In this document: piece after piece, positions 25,104-35,911 of the stretch
How the letters are laid out: each line of letters starts with the position of its first letter
Position numbering within the stretch: the first letter of the stretch is position 1
DNA from: Streptomyces caniscabiei
Lineage (GTDB): Bacteria; Actinomycetota; Actinomycetes; Streptomycetales; Streptomycetaceae
Direction: 5' to 3'
DNA length: 64,000 nucleotides
Assembly (NCBI RefSeq): GCF_014930365.1
Contig: NZ_JABXWI010000001.1
Location: 693,958 to 757,957 of the forward strand
Notes under the pieces: model-generated
Seen by the model: the letters and a program-made list of their open reading frames with translations, nothing else
Databases searched by the model: none
Told to the model about the DNA's origin: nothing
Made by a program: the position numbers and the translations under genes

Positions 25104-26566
25104 ACAAGCCCCTGCGCCGCATCGCGATCTTCTGCGGGCTCCTGGTTCTCGCCCTGCTCATCCGCAACAACTGGCTCCAGTACGTCCAGGCGGACACTCT
25201 CGCCACCGACAAGAACAACCGTCGCGTGGCCATCGAGCGTTACGCCACGCCTCGTGGGGACATCATCGTCGACGGCAAGGCCATCACGGGGTCCGTCGCT
25301 TCCGAGGGGCTCGACTACAAGTACAAGCGCACGTGGAGGGACGGCGAGATGTGGGCGCCGGTCACCGGCTACTCCTCCCAGATCATCGGCGCCACCCAGC
25401 TGGAGAGCCTCGAGGACGGCATCCTCACCGGGAACGACGACCGGCTCTTCTTCCGGAACACGCTGGACATGCTCACCGGCAAGAAGAAGGAGGGCGGCAG
25501 CGTCGTCACCACCCTCAACGCCGCCGCGCAGAAGGCGGCCTTCAAGGGCCTCGGCGACAAGAAGGGCGCCGTCGCCGCGCTCGACCCCAAGACCGGCGCG
25601 ATCCTCGCCCTGGCCTCCACGCCGTCCTACGACCCGTCCACGTTCGCCGGGATCAGCACCAAGGACAGCAAGACCTTCTCGAAGCTGGAGAAGGACTCCG
25701 ACAAGCCGATGCTGAACCGCGCGCTGCGCGAGACCTACCCGCCGGGCTCCACGTTCAAGGTGGTCACGGCCGCCGCGGCGCTGGAGAACGGCATCGTCTC
25801 GGGCATCGACGACAAGACCAAGACCCCCGACCCGTACCAGCTGCCCGGCACGACGACCGACCTCACCAACGAGCACGGCGTGTGCAAGAACGCCAGCCTG
25901 CGGTACGCGCTGATGGTCTCCTGCAACACGGTCTTCGCGAACATGTCGCACAGCGTCGGCAACGACAAGATGATCGAGCAGGCCGAGAAGTTCGGCTTCA
26001 ACGAGGACGAGATGGACGTCCCGGTCCGCGCCGCCGAGAGCGTCTACCCCGAGGACAACGATCCGCAGAACGCCATGGGCGGCATCGGTCAGGCCTCCAA
26101 CCGGGCCACCCCGCTGCAGATGGCCATGGTCGCCTCCGCCGTGGCCAACGACGGCGAGCTGATGACGCCGTACATGGTCGACCAGCTGCGCGCCTCCAAC
26201 CTCGACATCATCGAGACCCATGAGCCCGAGCCCCTGTCCCAGGCGGTCTCGGGTGAGACCGCCCAGAAGCTCCAGGACATGATGGAGACCGTCGTCAACG
26301 ACCCCCAGGGCACGGGCGGCAAGGCGAAGATCAACGGCGTCACCGTCGGCGGCAAGACCGGTACCGCGCAGCACGGCCTCAACAACAGTGAGAAGCCGTA
26401 CGCCTGGTTCATCGCGTACGCCCAGCTCAGCGACGGCAGCTCGCCGGTCGCCGTGGCCGTGGTCGTCGAGGACGGCGCGGCCGACCGCGGCGACATCTCC
26501 GGTGGCGGTCTCGCCGCTCCGATCGCGAAGAGCGTGATGGAGGCAGTGATCAAGAGCAAGAAGTGA
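25100..26566 (+). CDS. pbpA: Class B penicillin-binding protein PbpA
   Basis: 488 aa. The N-terminal membrane anchor is RRIAIFCGLLVLALLIRNNW. A short dimerisation domain (RYATPRGDIIVDGKAITGSV) precedes the transpeptidase domain. The active-site motifs are all present: PPGSTFKVV (nucleophile Ser near 217), SCN near 274, and GGKTGTA near 420. It cross-links peptidoglycan together with the coupled SEDS protein. In mycobacteria the homologue is regulated by PknB. Confidence 0.94.
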   Translation: MNKPLRRIAIFCGLLVLALLIRNNWLQYVQADTLATDKNNRRVAIERYATPRGDIIVDGKAITGSVASEGLDYKYKRTWRDGEMWAPVTGYSSQIIGATQLESLEDGILTGNDDRLFFRNTLDMLTGKKKEGGSVVTTLNAAAQKAAFKGLGDKKGAVAALDPKTGAILALASTPSYDPSTFAGISTKDSKTFSKLEKDSDKPMLNRALRETYPPGSTFKVVTAAAALENGIVSGIDDKTKTPDPYQLPGTTTDLTNEHGVCKNASLRYALMVSCNTVFANMSHSVGNDKMIEQAEKFGFNEDEMDVPVRAAESVYPEDNDPQNAMGGIGQASNRATPLQMAMVASAVANDGELMTPYMVDQLRASNLDIIETHEPEPLSQAVSGETAQKLQDMMETVVNDPQGTGGKAKINGVTVGGKTGTAQHGLNNSEKPYAWFIAYAQLSDGSSPVAVAVVVEDGAADRGDISGGGLAAPIAKSVMEAVIKSKK

Positions 26567-26735
26567 CCCCGCTCACGTCGCCTTCACATCGGTGCACGTT
26601 GCGATACCGGTCCTGTATCGGGTGACGCGGTTGGCCAGGTCACAGAAGGCGAGCCGGGTACCGTATGCCCGGAGCACAGCCGCCGGACCACACACGGGTG
26701 CGGTCGGGACCGACTGAGAGGGCTGGTAGGAAGCT

Positions 26736-28724
<1,989 letters not shown>

Positions 28725-28771
28725 CGCCTCCGCCCATGGCAGGGGGCTTGATCAGCTCCCTGCCCCGTACG

Positions 28772-28820
28772 ACGACGGAGCCCCGGCGCCCTCCCTGAGA
28801 GGGTGCCGGGGCTCCGTCGT
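28772..28820. terminator. Bidirectional hairpin between pknB and srtE2
   Basis: A 16-bp perfect stem (28772-28787 with 28805-28820) has a further inner pairing of GCCCTC with GAGGGT. It sits between the convergent pknB and sortase genes, just before two parS sites. Confidence 0.75.
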
Positions 28821-28829
28821 GATCGCGAT

Positions 28830-28843
28830 GTTTCACGTGAAAC
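28830..28843. other. parS site (ParB-binding)
   Basis: Perfect GTTTCACGTGAAAC in the pknB/srtE2 intergenic gap. A second copy follows 5 bp later. Confidence 0.92.
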
Positions 28844-28848
28844 CGGAT

Positions 28849-28862
28849 GTTTCACGTGAAAC
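28849..28862. other. parS site (ParB-binding), second of tandem pair
   Basis: Perfect GTTTCACGTGAAAC. Its start is 19 bp after that of the first copy, so two ParB dimers would bind side by side with nearly two helical turns between centres. Confidence 0.92.
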
Positions 28863-28893
28863 ATCCCTGCGCGGGAGTAACCCCACCGCGCAG

Positions 28894-29634
28894 TTAACGC
28901 AGTTCCTTCGGCAGCGTGCGCTCCGCGTTCACGCGCTCCACCCGCTCCAGCTCGCCCCACACGATGTACCGGTACCGGGACGTGTAGACGGGCGTGCAGG
29001 TGGTGAGGGTGATGTATTTGCCGGCCTTCTTCCTGCCGGACTCCTTGGGGATGTTCGAGAGGACCTTGACGTTGTACTTCGAGGTCTCGGTGAGGGTGTC
29101 GTAGACCTTGTAGACGTACCAGTTGTCGCGGGTCTCGAAAACGATCGAGTCGCCCTTCTCGAGCTTGTCGATGTTGTGGAACTTCGCGCCGTGTCCGTCG
29201 CGGTGGGCGGCCAGGGTGAAGTTGCCGTCCTTGTCTGAGCTGGGGAGGGTCGCCTTGACCGGGTCGGTGTAGTAGCCGGCGACACCACCGTTGAGGATCT
29301 TGGCGGAGGTGCCCTTCTTCACCAGGACCTCGCCGTTCTTCATGGCGGGGACGTGCAGGAAGCCGATGCCGTCCTTGGTGTCCAGGGCGCCGGGTCCGTC
29401 GTCCGAGGCCCAGGTGTCTCGGACCTTGTTCGCTTCCTTGTCCGCCTCGCGGTCGGCGAGGACGTTCGTCCACCAGAGCGAGTAGACGACGAACAGACCG
29501 AGCACCAGGCCCGCCGTGATGAGGAGTTCACCGAAGACACTGACCGCCATGGCGATCCGGCTCATGCCGCGGCGCCGCGGCGTGGCCTCGGGCGCGTCCG
29601 TCTTCTCTTCGGTGTCGTCGGTGGTCACTGCCAC
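28894..29634 (-). CDS. srtE2: Class E sortase SrtE2
   Basis: 246 aa from GTG 29634 (GGAAGAACT site). The N-terminal cytosolic tail is followed by a membrane helix (MAVSVFGELLITAGLVLGLF) and an exported sortase barrel. Catalytic residues are His in LAAHRDGHGAKF (near 144), Cys in TLTTCTPVY (near 211) and Arg in RYRYIVWG. The usual Gly before the His is replaced by Ala. In S. coelicolor the sortase gene beside pknB is srtE2, which with srtE1 attaches chaplins to the wall for aerial growth. It is 25 bp downstream of srtE1. Confidence 0.9.
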   Translation of the reverse strand: MAVTTDDTEEKTDAPEATPRRRGMSRIAMAVSVFGELLITAGLVLGLFVVYSLWWTNVLADREADKEANKVRDTWASDDGPGALDTKDGIGFLHVPAMKNGEVLVKKGTSAKILNGGVAGYYTDPVKATLPSSDKDGNFTLAAHRDGHGAKFHNIDKLEKGDSIVFETRDNWYVYKVYDTLTETSKYNVKVLSNIPKESGRKKAGKYITLTTCTPVYTSRYRYIVWGELERVERVNAERTLPKELR

Positions 29635-29659
29635 AGTTCTTCCGCCCTTGGTCGAGCCC

Positions 29660-30934
29660 CTACTGGACGAGCGCGTCGGGCTTGCCCTCGCTGCGCGGCC
29701 GTTCCTCCACCATCTTGCCCCACACGATCATGCGGTACTTGCTCGTGAACTCCGGCGTACACGTGGTCAGCGTGATGTAGCGACCCGGCTGGGTGAAGCC
29801 GGAACCCGGGGGCACGGGTTGGAGCACGCTGACGTTCGACGGCGGGGTCACCGGCAGGATCGAGGCCATGTCGTAGACGTAGTACGTGTCCTGCGTCTCC
29901 ACGACGATCGGATCGCCCGGCTTGAGTCGGTTGATGTAACGGAACGGTTCACCATGGGTGTTGCGGTGTCCGGCGATACCGAAGTTGCCCGCCTTGTCCT
30001 CGGGCATCGCCGTCTTGATGCTGTTCTCGTCGTAGTGGCCGACCATTCCGCGGTCCAGGACCTTCGACTTGCTGATGCCCTCGGCGATCGGCACGACGAC
30101 GTCCAGCTTCGGAATGTGCAGGATGGCGAAGCCCTGCCCGGGCTCGAAGGCGCCCGGCGCGCGCTTGCCGCTCTTCCACTCCTCCTGGAGGCTCGTCGCC
30201 TCCCGGCCCGCCTGCTGATGGGCACGGATGTTGGACCACCAGAGCTGGTAGGTGACGAAGAGCAGCATCACCACGCCGGTGGTGATGAACACCTCGCCGA
30301 TGACCCGGCTCGCGATCACTCCCACGCTGGGCTTGCGCGCCCGCGCCGCCCGTCGCGCCTCGACCCTGGAGCGGGGCGACGGCAGGCCGTCCTCTCCTAA
30401 GCCCTCCTCGGGCCCCTGAGCGGCTCCGGAGCCCGCGTGGGCCCCCGGGGAGCCCCCGTGCCTCCCGTGCCGTCTCGCGGCCTTACGGCGGGCTGCACGG
30501 CCTCCGGGAGTCGGGGGCGCGGGTATCCGCTCGGCCGCGGCGGCCAGCCGCCGCGCCTCCTCCACCCGGAGCGCCACCGTCTCCTCGTCGATCGGAGGGT
30601 GCTCCAGAGCGGTTTCGGCCGCGGCCCCGCCGGGCGTGCTCGCGGTGCCGGGCGTCCCGTAGGGCTCGTCGTAGCCCTCGTAGGAGGGCTGGGTACGCGG
30701 CGGCGTGTAGGACTCGTACTGCTCGAACGAGGGCTCGGCGTAGGGCTGCTGCTGTCCGTACCAGTCGTTCTGGGGGTACGGGGCGGCCTGCTGAAGAGTC
30801 CACGGCTCGGGCTCGGCGGCGTCGCCGAACGGCGTTCCCTGCGGGAAGGCCTCCGCCTCGAACGACTCGGCGCCCCCGTACGCGGCCTCGCCGCCGTAGG
30901 GGGCACTCTCGCGCTCGGGGCGCAGGGCCGTCAC
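29660..30934 (-). CDS. srtE1: Class E sortase SrtE1 with long N-terminal extension
   Basis: 424 aa from a GTG that overlaps the pabA stop (GTGA). About 200 residues of Tyr/Gln/Pro/Glu-rich cytosolic sequence (YGGEAAYGGAESFEAE, YESYTPPRTQPSYEGYDEPY) precede a membrane helix near 220-240 and the sortase barrel. The triad is His in IAGHRNTHGEPF (near 322), Cys in TLTTCTPEF (near 391) and Arg in SKYRMIVWG. Gene order matches S. coelicolor srtE1-srtE2. The long acidic, tyrosine-rich tail is larger than the catalytic part needs and could bind a partner. Confidence 0.9.
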   Translation of the reverse strand: MTALRPERESAPYGGEAAYGGAESFEAEAFPQGTPFGDAAEPEPWTLQQAAPYPQNDWYGQQQPYAEPSFEQYESYTPPRTQPSYEGYDEPYGTPGTASTPGGAAAETALEHPPIDEETVALRVEEARRLAAAAERIPAPPTPGGRAARRKAARRHGRHGGSPGAHAGSGAAQGPEEGLGEDGLPSPRSRVEARRAARARKPSVGVIASRVIGEVFITTGVVMLLFVTYQLWWSNIRAHQQAGREATSLQEEWKSGKRAPGAFEPGQGFAILHIPKLDVVVPIAEGISKSKVLDRGMVGHYDENSIKTAMPEDKAGNFGIAGHRNTHGEPFRYINRLKPGDPIVVETQDTYYVYDMASILPVTPPSNVSVLQPVPPGSGFTQPGRYITLTTCTPEFTSKYRMIVWGKMVEERPRSEGKPDALVQ

Positions 30935-31581
30935 GCCGTGGCCCTGCCCACCACGGGGGCGAGCCCCGTCGACCTGGCCACGGCCCCCTGGTCACCGCAT
31001 TCGGCCAGCCAGTTGGCGAGCATGCGGTGGCCGTGCTCGGTGAGCACGGACTCGGGGTGGAACTGCACGCCCTCGACCGGCAGTTCCCGGTGCCTGAGGC
31101 CCATGATGATCCCGTCGTGCGTGCGCGCCGTGACCTCGAGCTCGGCCGGCACCGTGGCCGGCTCGGCTGCCAGGGAGTGGTAGCGGGTCGCGGTGAAGGG
31201 GGTGGGAAGGCCCGCGAAGACCCCCTTGCCCTCGTGTTCCACCAGCGAGGTCTTTCCGTGCAGCAGTTCGGGCGCGCGGTCCACGACACCGCCGTACGCC
31301 ACCTGCATGGACTGCATGCCGAGGCAGACGCCGAAGACGGGGACGCCGGTCGCGGCACAGTGGCGGACCATGTCCACGCAGACGCCGGCCTCCTCGGGGG
31401 TGCCCGGGCCGGGGGACAGGAGCACGCCGTCGAACCCGTCCTGGGCGTGGGCGGTCGCCACCTCGTCGTTGCGGAGCACCTCGCACTCGGCGCCCAGCTG
31501 GTACAGGTACTGGACCAGGTTGAAGACGAAGCTGTCGTAGTTGTCGACGACGAGGACCCGGGCGGGTCGGGCGGCACTCAC
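30931..31581 (-). CDS. pabA: Glutamine amidotransferase, aminodeoxychorismate/anthranilate synthase component II
   Basis: 216 aa from GTG 31581. It is a class I amidotransferase: VLVVDNYDSFVFNLVQYLYQ at the N terminus, SPGPGTPEEAG, nucleophile Cys in GVCLGMQSMQVAYGG, and the His-Glu pair in VQFHPESVLTEHG. It supplies ammonia to chorismate for p-aminobenzoate (folate) or anthranilate (Trp); sequence alone cannot separate the two, and the enzyme may serve both. It is coupled to the small membrane gene upstream (GTGA) and to srtE1 downstream. Confidence 0.88.
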   Translation of the reverse strand: MSAARPARVLVVDNYDSFVFNLVQYLYQLGAECEVLRNDEVATAHAQDGFDGVLLSPGPGTPEEAGVCVDMVRHCAATGVPVFGVCLGMQSMQVAYGGVVDRAPELLHGKTSLVEHEGKGVFAGLPTPFTATRYHSLAAEPATVPAELEVTARTHDGIIMGLRHRELPVEGVQFHPESVLTEHGHRMLANWLAECGDQGAVARSTGLAPVVGRATA

Positions 31582-31739
31582 TGGTCGTTCACCGTCACAT
31601 CGTTGAAGGGCAGCAGGGGCTCGGCCCAGGGAAAGACGTATTGGAAGAGGACATAGACGACGGCCAGGATCAGCACGATGGACATCAGCGCCTTCAGCCA
31701 CGCGTTACCCGGCAGATGTCGCCAGATCCAGCCGTACAT
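31578..31739 (-). CDS. Small membrane protein (53 aa) between sortase and pabA
   Basis: From ATG 31739 with a GGAAGGG site. The sequence is MYGWIWRHLPGNAWLKALMS, then one hydrophobic helix (IVLILAVVYVLFQYVFPWAE) and LLPFNDVTVNDQ. Its stop overlaps the pabA start. Its conserved place in the sortase-pabA operon and its good ribosome site support a real gene. Function is unknown; a helper of sortase or of a membrane complex is possible. Confidence 0.75.
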   Translation of the reverse strand: MYGWIWRHLPGNAWLKALMSIVLILAVVYVLFQYVFPWAEPLLPFNDVTVNDQ

Positions 31740-31792
31740 GCCGTCCCTTCCTTCACACCACGGCACCGGACTCACGCCGTACCGCCACCAGA

Positions 31793-32485
31793 CTAACGGC
31801 GTAGTGCCTCCGGTTTCCCTGACTCCACAGGCTGTGTGGAATCCAGATGGCCCCACACGATGAGCCGGTGGCTGTGTCCCCACTCCGGGTCGCACGTCGT
31901 CAGCGTCAGATAGCGCCCCGCGCGCGTGTAGCCCGACTTCTTCGGCACGGGGTCGATGACCTGGACGTCCGTGGGCAATGTCCGGAAGGGCCCCTTGTCG
32001 ATGACGTACGTGAACCAGTCCGCGCCGTCGGTCAGGACGACCTTGTCGCCGGGGCGCAGCTTGGGAAAATCTTTTAAGGGATCTCCGTGGGTGCGGCGGT
32101 GGCCGGCCACCGCGAAGTTCCCTTTCTGTCCCAGCTGCGCGGTGTTCGCGTAGTGGCCGAGCCCTTTTTTGAGAGTGTCCGTCTTCGTGCCCTCCAAGAC
32201 GGGCTTGTTCCACGTGAAACCAAGGCGCGGGATGTACATGAGCGCGAAGGGCTCGCCGCTCTCGTACGCGGCGGGCGGCTCCGGAGCCACCGAGGGGCCC
32301 GGGCCGGAGGTCGGTCGCACCGGCTGTTCCGCCCACCTGTCCTGGAGCAGGTCGACCTGGTGCTCCATCTCGGAGTCGGCCTTCACACCGGTCCAGAACA
32401 GCACGTAGACGACGAAGAGCACGATCAGGGTGCCGACGGTGATGCAGAGTTCGCTGGCGGTCCTCACGATCACGCGCACCGACAC
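31793..32485 (-). CDS. Class E sortase (third copy)
   Basis: 230 aa. A short N terminus and a membrane helix (ELCITVGTLIVLFVVYVLFW) precede the sortase domain. His lies in AVAGHRRTHGDPL (near 128), Cys in YLTLTTCDPEW (near 196) and Arg in HSHRLIVWG. The substrate-loop segments differ from the two downstream sortases (DPEWGHSH instead of TPEFTSKY), so it may choose other substrates. It lies 17 bp downstream of the DUF881 gene and 53 bp upstream of the small membrane gene. Confidence 0.88.
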   Translation of the reverse strand: MSVRVIVRTASELCITVGTLIVLFVVYVLFWTGVKADSEMEHQVDLLQDRWAEQPVRPTSGPGPSVAPEPPAAYESGEPFALMYIPRLGFTWNKPVLEGTKTDTLKKGLGHYANTAQLGQKGNFAVAGHRRTHGDPLKDFPKLRPGDKVVLTDGADWFTYVIDKGPFRTLPTDVQVIDPVPKKSGYTRAGRYLTLTTCDPEWGHSHRLIVWGHLDSTQPVESGKPEALRR

Positions 32486-32502
32486 GGGTCCCCCGGCTGC
32501 CG

Positions 32503-33282
32503 TTACTCCACGGGCTTCGCGTACTTCAGATCCACTGTGCCCGAGTAGCCGGGAAGAGTCACCGGCCCGTCCTCGGAGACTTTCCAGCCCAGCCCGTAGA
32601 CGTTCACGTACACCATGTAGTTCTGGATCGCCTTGCTGGCGCTGAGCGCCTTCTGTAGTTTCTCCGGGTCACCGACCGCCTGGATCTTGTACGGGGGCGA
32701 GTAGACACGGCCCTGGAGGATCAGGGTGTTGCCGACGCAGCGGACGGCGCTGGTGGAGATCAGCCGCTGGTCCATGACCTTGATGCCCTCGGCGCCGCCC
32801 AGCCACAGGGCGTTCACGACGGCCTGCAGGTCCTGCTGGTGGATGACCAGGTAGTCGGGCTGCGGTTCGGGATATCCGGGGAGTTTGGCGGTGGCGTCCG
32901 GAGGGGCGTCGTTGAGGGTGACCGTGAGGGCCTGGCCCCTGAGCTTCTGGGTGCCGGCGTTCTTCTCCAGCGCCTTGAGCCGGGCGTCCTCGGCCTTGGT
33001 GCTGCCGTCGTCGCGCTCCGCGAGGGCCTCCACGTCGTCCCGGAGCACCGCGTTGGACTCGTCGAGCTGCCCGTTCTTGTGGCTGCGTTCCTGGATCAGG
33101 TCGGAGAGCTTCAGCAGAGAGGCGTCCGTACGGATGTTGGTGCCCTTGGCCGTGTCGAAGCTGGTGAAGAAGATCAGCCCGGCGAGGGCGAAGACCCCGA
33201 CGGTGAGCACGCGCACGGGCCGGAAACCGCCTCGGGGGGAGGTGCCGGAACCCGGCTCGGGGGAGTCGGCTGAATTGCTCAA
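32503..33282 (-). CDS. DUF881 family membrane-anchored protein
   Basis: 259 aa. One membrane helix (RVLTVGVFALAGLIFFTSFD) is followed by a coiled coil (LSDLIQERSHKNGQLDESNA to LKALEKNAG). The exported DUF881 domain has LTVTLNDAPPDA, YLVIHQQDLQAVVNALWLGG, KVMDQRLISTSAVRCVGNTL and PPYKIQAVGDPEKL. Related proteins lie in division and wall clusters of actinobacteria; no activity is known. It is divergent from crgA across 142 bp. Confidence 0.85.
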   Translation of the reverse strand: MSNSADSPEPGSGTSPRGGFRPVRVLTVGVFALAGLIFFTSFDTAKGTNIRTDASLLKLSDLIQERSHKNGQLDESNAVLRDDVEALAERDDGSTKAEDARLKALEKNAGTQKLRGQALTVTLNDAPPDATAKLPGYPEPQPDYLVIHQQDLQAVVNALWLGGAEGIKVMDQRLISTSAVRCVGNTLILQGRVYSPPYKIQAVGDPEKLQKALSASKAIQNYMVYVNVYGLGWKVSEDGPVTLPGYSGTVDLKYAKPVE

Positions 33283-33424
33283 CGTACCCTTATCTCCTTA
33301 GGCGCCGCGGAAGCACTACGCTAACGGACGCCCGGGGGAGCATTCAGTGTCCCCTTGTACGCTGCCCCGGAGCCCGCCACAGTTCCCTGCGCGGCCACGC
33401 AGCGCATCGACAGGAGAGACCCTC

Positions 33425-33679
33425 GTGCCGAAGTCACGTATCCGCAAGAAGGCCGACTACACGCCGCCGCCGTCCAAGCAGGCCACGAACATCAAGCTGA
33501 ACAGCCGTGGCTGGGTGGCTCCGGTCATGCTGGCCATGTTCCTCATCGGGCTGGCCTGGATCGTCGTCTTCTATGTGACCGACGGCTCGCTGCCGATCGA
33601 CTCGCTCGGCAACTGGAACATCGTGGTCGGATTCGGCTTCATCGCGGCCGGATTCGGCGTCTCGACCCAGTGGAAGTAG
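33425..33679 (+). CDS. crgA: Cell division protein CrgA
   Basis: 84 aa from GTG 33425 with an AGGAGAG site. A basic N terminus ([20 protein letters not shown]) is followed by two membrane helices ([20 protein letters not shown] and [20 protein letters not shown]). Length and sequence match CrgA, which interacts with FtsZ/FtsI-type division proteins and controls septation timing in Streptomyces aerial hyphae. It is monocistronic and followed by a 303-bp non-coding region with DnaA boxes. Confidence 0.94.
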   Translation: MPKSRIRKKADYTPPPSKQATNIKLNSRGWVAPVMLAMFLIGLAWIVVFYVTDGSLPIDSLGNWNIVVGFGFIAAGFGVSTQWK

Positions 33680-33982
33680 CGGTCTCCGCCCTGTGGAGGT
33701 AGTTCTCCCCAGAGCAATCCACGGAGTTATCCACAGGCGTTTTCCACAGTGGGGAAAAAGAACGACGATCTGTGGATAACTCACTGGGCGTTGACGCCGG
33801 TACGACTGACCTACCGGCACCCGCAAGGATGTTCGCCCCCTGCCTGACCTGCGAAAACGCAGGTGAGCGACAGGGGGCACACCTGTTCCCGCACCCTATG
33901 CACAAGATCCGCCACGGTCTGTGGACAACAGTGCTGTAACGGTGCCGACGGAGCGCCGAACCGGTGACGGTCCGGCATCACC
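33680..33982. other. Gene-free region with a DnaA-box cluster between crgA and rhomboid gene
   Basis: 303 bp with no convincing gene. It contains TTATCCACA at 33727-33735, inverted TGTGGATAA at 33771-33779, TGTGGACAA at 33920-33928, and a related TTTCCACAG at 33741-33749. The two perfect boxes face each other 44 bp apart. It may titrate DnaA or regulate the flanking genes; it lacks the many boxes and size of a Streptomyces oriC. Confidence 0.6.
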
Positions 33983-34867
33983 TCAGGTCAGCTGGGCGGT
34001 CCTGAGCAGCGTCACCACGACCACGGCCAGCAGGACCAGGGCGCACGCGCCGTATTGGATCAGCCCCCGTCGCTCACGCGGCGCGTGCACCATCGCATAG
34101 CCGATCAGCACACCGCCGACGAGACCGCCGACATGGGCCTGCCAGGCGATGCCGGACCAGCCGAAGGTGATGACCAGGTTGATGACCAGCAGGATGATGA
34201 CCGGGCGCATGTCGTACTTCAGCCGGCGCATGAGGACGGCTGTCGCGCCGAAGAGGCCGAAGATGGCGCCGGAGGCGCCGAGCGTCCATTGGTTCGGCGC
34301 GGCGAGCAGGTAGGTGAGCGCGCTGCCCGCGAGACCCGAGGCGAAGTAGAGGGCCAGATAGCGGGCTCGACCGAGGGCGGCTTCCAGCGGGCCGCCGATC
34401 CACCAGAGGCTGAGCATGTTGAAGGCGATGTGCATGACACCGCTGTGCAGGAACATCGACGTGACAAGCCGGTACCACTGGCCTTCGGCGACGCCTTGCA
34501 CGGAGCCGACGGAATCAAAGCCCTGTCCGACGAGGGCGAACCGATCGGTGAAAGCGTCACCGATGGCCTCGTTCACCAGAAAAAGCAGCAGATTCGCGCC
34601 GATCAGGATCTTGGTGAGGAGCCGAGGGTCGGCGGTGACCGTGCCCCCCGCGAGGGTGCGCGGGGCCGAGGCGGAGGGCGCTCGGCCCGTGCCCGAGCCG
34701 TCGCGGACACATTCGGGGCACTGGAAGCCGACAGAGGCGCTCACCATGCACTCGGGGCAGATGGGACGCTCGCAGCGGGTGCAGCTGATACCCGTCTCGC
34801 GGTCCGGATGCCGGTAGCAGGTGGGCAGGCTCCGCGCGTCCTGCGAGCTGCTCGGCACCTGATCCAT
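33983..34867 (-). CDS. Rhomboid-family intramembrane serine protease with N-terminal zinc finger
   Basis: 294 aa. Residues 17-55 form a B-box-like zinc finger (CYRHPDRETGISCTRCERPI, CPECMVSASVGFQCPEC). The rhomboid core follows with six or seven helices. WYRLVTSMFLHSGVMHIAFN is the first family motif, GASGAIFGLFGATAVL carries the nucleophile Ser, and AWQAHVGGLVGGVLIGY carries the catalytic His. It cleaves membrane-embedded substrates; targets are unknown. It lies in the conserved crgA-rhomboid-cyclophilin order. Confidence 0.9.
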   Translation of the reverse strand: MDQVPSSSQDARSLPTCYRHPDRETGISCTRCERPICPECMVSASVGFQCPECVRDGSGTGRAPSASAPRTLAGGTVTADPRLLTKILIGANLLLFLVNEAIGDAFTDRFALVGQGFDSVGSVQGVAEGQWYRLVTSMFLHSGVMHIAFNMLSLWWIGGPLEAALGRARYLALYFASGLAGSALTYLLAAPNQWTLGASGAIFGLFGATAVLMRRLKYDMRPVIILLVINLVITFGWSGIAWQAHVGGLVGGVLIGYAMVHAPRERRGLIQYGACALVLLAVVVVTLLRTAQLT

Positions 34868-35017
34868 CGGGTCCCTCCGTCTCCTGTGTGGAACGCCTCG
34901 CCCCGCTCATCCTTACGGATGGGCGGGGCGATTGGTTCCCTTCGGGACCTTGTGAACCTTTCGGGTCCGGTCCGCGCGGTGAACCGGGACGCTCGGCCCG
35001 GCGACGGGCCCGAGGGC

Positions 35018-35551
35018 TCAGCCCTGGCGCGTCTCGACGACGACCGACTCGATGACGACGTCGTTGACCGGACGGTCGGTGCGCGGGTTGGTCTGGGCAC
35101 CGGCGATGGCGTCCACGACCTTCTGGCTGGCCGCGTCGACGACCTCACCGAAGATGGTGTGCTTGCGGGTCAGCCACGCCGTCGGGGAGACGGTGATGAA
35201 GAACTGCGAGCCGTTGGTGCCCGGTCCGGCGTTGGCCATGGCCAGCAGGTACGGCTTGTCGAAGGCGAGGTCCGGGTGGAACTCGTCCGCGAACTGGTAG
35301 CCGGGACCACCGGTGCCGTTGCCCAGCGGGTCACCGCCCTGGATCATGAATCCACTGATCACCCGGTGGAAGACCGTGCCGTCGTAGAGCTTGTCCGTGG
35401 ACTTCTGCCCGGTGGCCGGGTTGGTCCACTCACGCTCGCCCTGGGCGAGCTCGACGAAGTTACGGACCGTCTTGGGCGCGTGGTTCGGCAGCAGCCGCAC
35501 CTCGATGTCGCCATGGTTGGTCTTCAGGGTGGCGTACAGCTGCTCTGCCAC
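35018..35551 (-). CDS. Cyclophilin-type peptidyl-prolyl cis-trans isomerase
   Basis: 177 aa from GTG 35551 (GGAAGG site). It is a single cyclophilin domain: PKTVRNFVELAQGE, DGTVFHRVISGFMIQGGDP with the catalytic Arg, GYQFADEFHPDLAFDKPY, LLAMANAGPGTNGSQFFITV and HTIFGEVV. No signal peptide is seen, so it should act in the cytoplasm. It is located between rhomboid and DUF5324 genes, as in other Streptomyces. Confidence 0.92.
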   Translation of the reverse strand: MAEQLYATLKTNHGDIEVRLLPNHAPKTVRNFVELAQGEREWTNPATGQKSTDKLYDGTVFHRVISGFMIQGGDPLGNGTGGPGYQFADEFHPDLAFDKPYLLAMANAGPGTNGSQFFITVSPTAWLTRKHTIFGEVVDAASQKVVDAIAGAQTNPRTDRPVNDVVIESVVVETRQG

Positions 35552-35911
35552 GATCTGCCTTCCGTTGTCCTTTGTGACTCCCCCGATCCTCGCACGGACG
35601 ACGCCGTCCGTCCCCCGACGCCCACGCTCTTGTACCGCGGGCGCGCGGAAAACCGGCCGAGTACCCCCGCTACCGGCGCGCTTCGCGGCGATCCGTGGCA
35701 TTGTCGGCACTGTCGTGGACTAGTTCCCGTTCCCCCGTATTCATCCTCTCTTGCATGTGAACGGGTTCATGAGCGGCTCTGCCCGACGGTCGGCCGGAGC
35801 CGGGGCCATGACCCGGATGCCCGCCCGCACATGCCCCGGAGCGCTCCGGGAGGCATGATCCCCAAAAGGGTGGAAAGTCGAATTACGTACGCCACCGAGG
35901 AGGAGGATCCC

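Noticed and set aside
32207..32220. GTTCCACGTGAAAC, one mismatch from parS
   Set aside because: It lies inside a sortase gene and encodes ordinary residues. Weak parS variants exist, but I cannot claim it alongside four perfect intergenic sites.
33680..33982. DnaA-box region read as oriC
   Set aside because: A Streptomyces oriC has about 20 boxes between dnaA and dnaN. Here there are three, with neither gene nearby.
34055..35911. Long plus-strand frame running into the DUF5324 gene
   Set aside because: It is antisense to the rhomboid and cyclophilin genes, which carry complete motifs. Only the part from GTG 35912, with a strong ribosome site, is real.
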